Below are positions 62,597-64,000 of a stretch of 64,000 bases of DNA, piece by piece. The DNA comes from Girardinichthys multiradiatus (taxonomy: Eukaryota; Chordata; Actinopteri; Cyprinodontiformes; Goodeidae): positions 10,263,002 through 10,327,001 of the forward strand of contig NC_061800.1 of the NCBI RefSeq assembly GCF_021462225.1, in the 5' to 3' direction. The translations under genes and the position numbers were made by a program. The notes below the pieces were generated by a model. It was not told the DNA's origin, did not search any database, and worked only from the letters and a program-made list of their open reading frames with translations. Every line of letters begins with the position of its first letter. The first letter of the stretch is position 1.

Positions 62597-63500
62597 AGAC
62601 TTCAGGCAGAACCCAGCCCCACCTGCCCCCATCACCCTCTGTGACTCCACAATTGACACTGTGGAATCTTTCCGCTTCCTGGGAACCATCATCTCCCAGG
62701 ATCTCAAGTGGGAGCCAAACATCAGCTCCCTCATCAAGAAAGCCCAGCAGAGGATGTTCTTCCTGCGGCAGCTAAAGAAATTCAACTTGCCAAAAACTAT
62801 GATGGTGCACTTCTACACAGCCATCATTGAGTCCATCCTCACCTCCTCCATCACCATCTGGTACGCCGCTGCTACAGCCAAGGATAAGGGCAGGCTGCAG
62901 CGTGTCATTCGGTCTGCTGAGAAGGTGATTGGCTGTAGTCTACTGTCGCTCCAGGAACTGTACACCTCCAGGACCCTGAAGCGGGCAGGGAAGATTCTGG
63001 CTGATCCCTCCCACCCCGGTCACAGACTCTTTGAAACTCTCCCCTCTGGCAGGATGCTGCGGTCCATCCGGACCAAAACCTCACGCCACAAGAACAGTTT
63101 TTTCCCATCTGCCACCAGCCTGGTTAACAAAGCCCGGAAACCACCCTGACACTCTCCCTTTCCCACACACCCCCACCCTTTTTTGCTGACAGGACACCTG
63201 TAACCTGTAACTCTATGCGTTACATTAACGCTCAGCATGGACTCCTGCTTTACTTGCACTGCCATACTTGCACAATGATCACCTGCACTGTTGTACTGTT
63301 CTTGCATCTTATACTGCTCTATATTTACTCTCACTCACTTAAAACTGTGCACATATATTTATATTATATTGTAGATATGTTTATACTGTTTAATTTGTAC
63401 TGTATTGCACCGACTACGCCAAAACAAATTCCTTGTATGTCCGAAAAACGTACTTGGCAATAAAGCTTTTCTGATTCTGATTCTGATTCTGATTCTGACT
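62597..63500 (+). pseudogene. 5'-truncated LINE: ORF2 C-terminal domain and 3' tail
   Basis: Frame 62597-63149 encodes the end of a fish LINE ORF2 (Rex/CR1-like): DSTIDTVESFRFLGTIISQD, then AQQRMFFLRQLKKFNLPK, SSITIWYAAAT, RVIRSAEKVIG, and SIRTKTSRHKNSFFPSAT to a stop. The 3' untranslated region ends at a ggcaataaag signal and a run of ctgatt repeats (63467-63497), the microsatellite tail of such LINEs. The RT catalytic region is not present. The frame is intact, so the insertion may be fairly young. Confidence 0.82.
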
Positions 63501-64000
63501 ATGAAGGCTATGCTAAATATTTTAACAATAAATGTAAATATCAGATTTATCTGTTATTCGTGATTATAATTCATATTGGTTAAAGCAGAAAACAGAGGAT
63601 CAGGTGTTTAGTTTGGAGTCAGGTATTTAAAACTATAAGATATGAGGGATTGTGGATATATGGGACAAAGCATGGGATGAAGATCAGAACTGCCCGGTTC
63701 TGGTGAAAAGGAGAACCACAGAGAGGCTTCACAGATGTAGTGAAGAATGCAGAGGATTTGGTAAGACAGAGATAGATGCTGAGATGGAGGAAATGATCAG
63801 CTGCAGAGAACCATAAAGAAAGCAGCTGAAAAACGAAATTTGGCAGTTTATGTTTATACATAATACCTCCCAAATATTCATAATGTCATATGGTGGCATG
63901 TTTTATTAATGTGTTTCATTTCCATTTATAAAGGTACTTCTTTAATAAAAAAAATCTGTTTGGGACCAATATCCCTATTTTCCTTTATGAAATGCTCATA
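63501..64000. other. No gene seen
   Basis: AT-rich unassigned sequence to the window end. Confidence 0.45.

Overview
The window reads as nuclear DNA of a ray-finned fish, probably a percomorph. I infer this from the repeat mix: L2, L1, CR1-like and Rex-like LINEs with fish-type proteins, several Tc1/mariner families, hAT relics, class I endogenous retroviruses and common teleost interspersed repeats. The species cannot be named. Nothing prokaryotic is present, and there is no rRNA, tRNA or CRISPR array. Only one host gene can be supported; almost everything else is mobile DNA, much of it nested.

Layout. 1-4420: a decayed L2 LINE (minus strand) carrying a teleost repeat with a 14-bp target duplication and a 429-bp solo LTR with a 4-bp duplication. 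5055-10530: two inverted copies of a 1.6-kb LTR-like repeat (here 'family X'), each split by a different solo LTR, with a 5'-truncated L1 between them. 10577-14015: a young LTR retrotransposon (LTRs about 99% alike, target duplication tatat) whose only gene is a repeat-rich, partly gag-position protein. 18.1-24.4 kb: a CR1/I-like LINE whose ORF1 is broken by a foldback element holding a 163-bp tandem array and by a 414-bp MITE. 24871-26140: a structurally complete DD36E Tc1/mariner transposon.

26971-32607: a three-exon host gene for a predicted tail-anchored protein of about 165 residues. Its 4.9-kb second intron is packed with a Tc1 relic, a second Tc1 with IR/DR ends, a LINE relic and a second DD36E copy with an open transposase. 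33713-35357: a cleanly bounded third copy of family X. 35489-42545: a 5'-truncated class I retrovirus (ERV3) with an almost open env and integrase.

43531-59060: the most layered region. A fish L1 (minus) holds retrovirus ERV1 (minus). ERV1's integrase gene in turn holds a complete two-LTR provirus, ERV2 (46142-53821, duplication gtttc). The two ERV2 LTRs differ by only two substitutions and one 31-bp indel, yet RT motif A, RNase H and the integrase core are missing inside it. A solo LTR of the ERV2 family lies at 59548-60066 inside a Tc1 transposase gene, next to a hAT relic. A Rex/CR1-like LINE tail closes the mobile DNA at about 63.5 kb.

The elements do not form a pathway. They record successive insertions: DNA transposons and LINEs as targets, then retroviruses, then LTR-LTR recombination leaving solo LTRs. 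Coding claims rest on motifs read by eye; family names given without a database comparison are provisional.
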